This document shows, one piece after another, positions 21,240-22,832 of a DNA stretch of 22,832 nucleotides (positions are counted from its first letter, which is position 1; every line of letters starts with the position of its first letter). The notes under the pieces are model-generated. The model was not told where the DNA came from, did no database searches, and saw only the letters and a list, made by a program, of their open reading frames with translations. Position numbers and translations under genes: made by a program. This stretch comes from an uncultured Thermomicrobiales bacterium (GTDB lineage: Bacteria > Chloroflexota > Chloroflexia > Thermomicrobiales > UBA6265), in the NCBI GenBank assembly GCA_902806375.1, contig CADCWK010000277.1, positions 1 through 22,832 of the forward strand, read 5' to 3'.

Positions 21240-22832
21240 ATGACCCAGTTGTTGCGTCACGTCCCGACCACCGGCTCCCTGCCAGACGATTACGCCGAGC
21301 GGGTCTACGCCGGGGTGCTCGGCAAGATCATCGGCGTCTATTTGGGCCGGCCGTTCGAGCAGTGGACGCACGAGCGGATCATGGCCGAGCTCGGCCCGAT
21401 CACCGGCTACGTCCACGAGCGGTTCGGCGAGCCGCTGGTCGTGACCGACGACGACATCGCCGGGACGTTCACCTTCGTCCGGGCGCTGGCCGACAACGGC
21501 TATGACCCGGAGCTGACGCCGGCGCAGATCGGTGAGGCGTGGCGCAATTACCTGATCTACCTGCGGACCGTTCTCTGGTGGGGCGGGCTCGGGACGTCCA
21601 CCGAGCACACGGCCTTCCTCCGGCTGATGAATGGCATCGACGCCCCGGAGAGTGGCTCGATCGCATTGAACGGGACGACGATCGCCGAGCAGATCGGCTC
21701 CCAGATCTTCATCGACGGCTGGGCGATGCTCTTCCCCGGCGACCCGGAGCGGGCGGTCGACTTCGCTCGCCGGGCCGGCAGCGTCAGCCACGACGGCGAG
21801 GCGATCTACGGCGCGCAGGTCATCGCGGCGATGGAGGCGCTGGCCTTTACCGAGTCCCGGCTGGACGTCCTGCTGGACGAGGCCGTCCGGCTGATCCCCA
21901 ACGAGTCGACCATCGCCCGGCTGATCGGCGACGTCCGCGAGTGGCACGCCCGCGACGACGACTGGCTGGCGACGCGGGCGCTGATCGAGGGGCGCTACAG
22001 CTACGCGCTGTTCCCCGGCAACTGCCACATGGTGCCAAACCACGCCGTCATCATCCACGCGCTGCTGCACGGCAACGACGACTTCGCCCGCACCCAGATG
22101 ATCGTCAACAGCGATGGCTGGGACACCGACTGCAACGCTGGCAACGTCGGCTGCATCCTCGGGATCAAGAACGGGCTGGCCGGTCTGGAGGGCGCCACCG
22201 ACTGGCGCGGCCCCGTCGCCGACCGGCTCTACCTGTCGACGGCCGATGGCGGACGGGCGATTAGCGATGCGGTCATCGAGACCGACCTCCTCGTCGACGC
22301 GGCCCGGCGGCTCCATGGCCAGTCGTCCGACCTGCCGAAGGGGGGAGCCCGCTTCCACTTCTCGTTGCCGGGCGCCGTGCAAGGGTTCATGGCCGACGAG
22401 CCCAACCAGCTCACGGTCGCCAACCACGCCACGGGCGACGGACGGATGCTGGGACTGACGTTGACGGCCGATGGCAGCGCGACAGCGACCACGCCAACCT
22501 TCATCCCGCAGGAGGCGATGGTGATGCGGGGGTACCGGCTGCTCGCTTCCCCGACGCTGTACGCCGGGCAGCGGTTGACGGCCCGGCTGGGTGCCGCCTA
22601 CGGCGCGGTCTCGGCGACGCTCGTCCTCCGCGTCTATCGGAGCGAAACCGACATCGAGACGATCGACGGGCCGTCACTCCAGCTCGCTCCGGGCGTGATG
22701 GAGGAGGTCGCCTGGACGATCCCCGACACCACCGGGGCGCCAATCATGGCGGTTGGTGTCCGCGCGGCCGGATCGGAGGGTGACGCGGTCCTGCTCGACC
22801 GACTCGCCTGGTCCGGCGCCCCTGTGACGACG
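21240..22832 (+). CDS. ADP-ribosylglycohydrolase-family enzyme with beta-rich C-terminal extension (partial)
   Basis: Open to the window end; 531 residues are visible. Residues about 17-345 belong to the ADP-ribosylglycohydrolase (DraG/ARH, PF03747) fold: YAERVYAGVLGKIIGVYLGRPFEQW at the start, acidic TDDDIAGTF (D70-D72) and GWDTDCNAGNVG (D295, D297), the two places that hold the metal-binding aspartates in the family. Known members cleave N- or O-glycosidic bonds to ribose in ADP-ribosylated proteins or related small molecules. From about 367 on, a second part rich in beta strands (LTVANHATGDGRMLGLTLTAD, YAGQRLTARLGAAYGAVSATLVLRVYRSE, ILLDRLAWSG-like end) resembles a carbohydrate-binding sandwich. 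ATG 21240 has AAGGAGAG about nine bases upstream. Its place behind a sugar importer suggests hydrolysis of an imported glycoside rather than protein de-modification. That role is inference. Confidence 0.88.
   Translation, partial: MTQLLRHVPTTGSLPDDYAERVYAGVLGKIIGVYLGRPFEQWTHERIMAELGPITGYVHERFGEPLVVTDDDIAGTFTFVRALADNGYDPELTPAQIGEAWRNYLIYLRTVLWWGGLGTSTEHTAFLRLMNGIDAPESGSIALNGTTIAEQIGSQIFIDGWAMLFPGDPERAVDFARRAGSVSHDGEAIYGAQVIAAMEALAFTESRLDVLLDEAVRLIPNESTIARLIGDVREWHARDDDWLATRALIEGRYSYALFPGNCHMVPNHAVIIHALLHGNDDFARTQMIVNSDGWDTDCNAGNVGCILGIKNGLAGLEGATDWRGPVADRLYLSTADGGRAISDAVIETDLLVDAARRLHGQSSDLPKGGARFHFSLPGAVQGFMADEPNQLTVANHATGDGRMLGLTLTADGSATATTPTFIPQEAMVMRGYRLLASPTLYAGQRLTARLGAAYGAVSATLVLRVYRSETDIETIDGPSLQLAPGVMEEVAWTIPDTTGAPIMAVGVRAAGSEGDAVLLDRLAWSGAPVTT

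Noticed and set aside
21033..22427. 464-residue minus-strand frame opposite the ADP-ribosylglycohydrolase-family gene
   Set aside because: Antisense shadow rich in V, D, R and G; the plus strand carries the family's N-terminal and aspartate motifs.

Overview
The window is GC-rich, with coding sequence that strongly favours G or C at third positions and clear AGGAG-type ribosome binding sites. I see no rRNA, tRNA, CRISPR array, transposase or phage gene. The combination of CUT1 sugar transporter clusters without an ATPase, a large ATPase/TPR/LuxR regulator, a PAS-PAS-GGDEF protein and GC-rich intergenic stem-loop repeats fits a Chloroflexota bacterium, perhaps near Thermomicrobia/Sphaerobacter. 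That placement is an inference from gene style, not from a marker gene.

Left part (1-6999). The last codons of a gene entering from the left end at 53. A diguanylate cyclase (270-2183, minus) is divergent from a gene for a secreted protein (2520-3992, plus), with a perfect 7-2-7 dyad between them at 2416-2431. A signal-transduction ATPase with TPRs and a C-terminal LuxR helix-turn-helix (4012-6576, minus) converges on the secreted-protein gene. Two long perfect inverted repeats fill much of the gene-free stretch 6577-6999.

Central minus-strand cluster (16004 down to 7000). In transcription order it holds a LacI-family regulator, a PF12831-type FAD-dependent oxidoreductase with a long C-terminal extension, a probable Tat-exported sugar-binding protein, two CUT1 permeases, and a 486-residue protein of a family I cannot name. 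Long imperfect inverted repeats lie between binding protein and permease (10700-10981) and between the second permease and the last gene (8555-8750).

Right plus-strand cluster (16325 to past the window end). It holds a second, divergent LacI-family regulator, a secreted sugar-binding protein behind a good promoter (17499-17527), two CUT1 permeases overlapping by ATGA, a third long repeat (20930-21178), and an ADP-ribosylglycohydrolase-family enzyme with a C-terminal beta-rich extension, cut by the window end.

The two clusters are arranged back to back around a 320-base regulatory gap (16005-16324) that carries two TGTGCAAC-based dyads next to the minus-strand regulator. The simplest reading is two inducible uptake and catabolism modules for carbohydrates or glycosides, each with regulator, binding protein, two permeases and a distinctive enzyme, and both relying on a shared transport ATPase encoded elsewhere. 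Substrates cannot be read from sequence alone.
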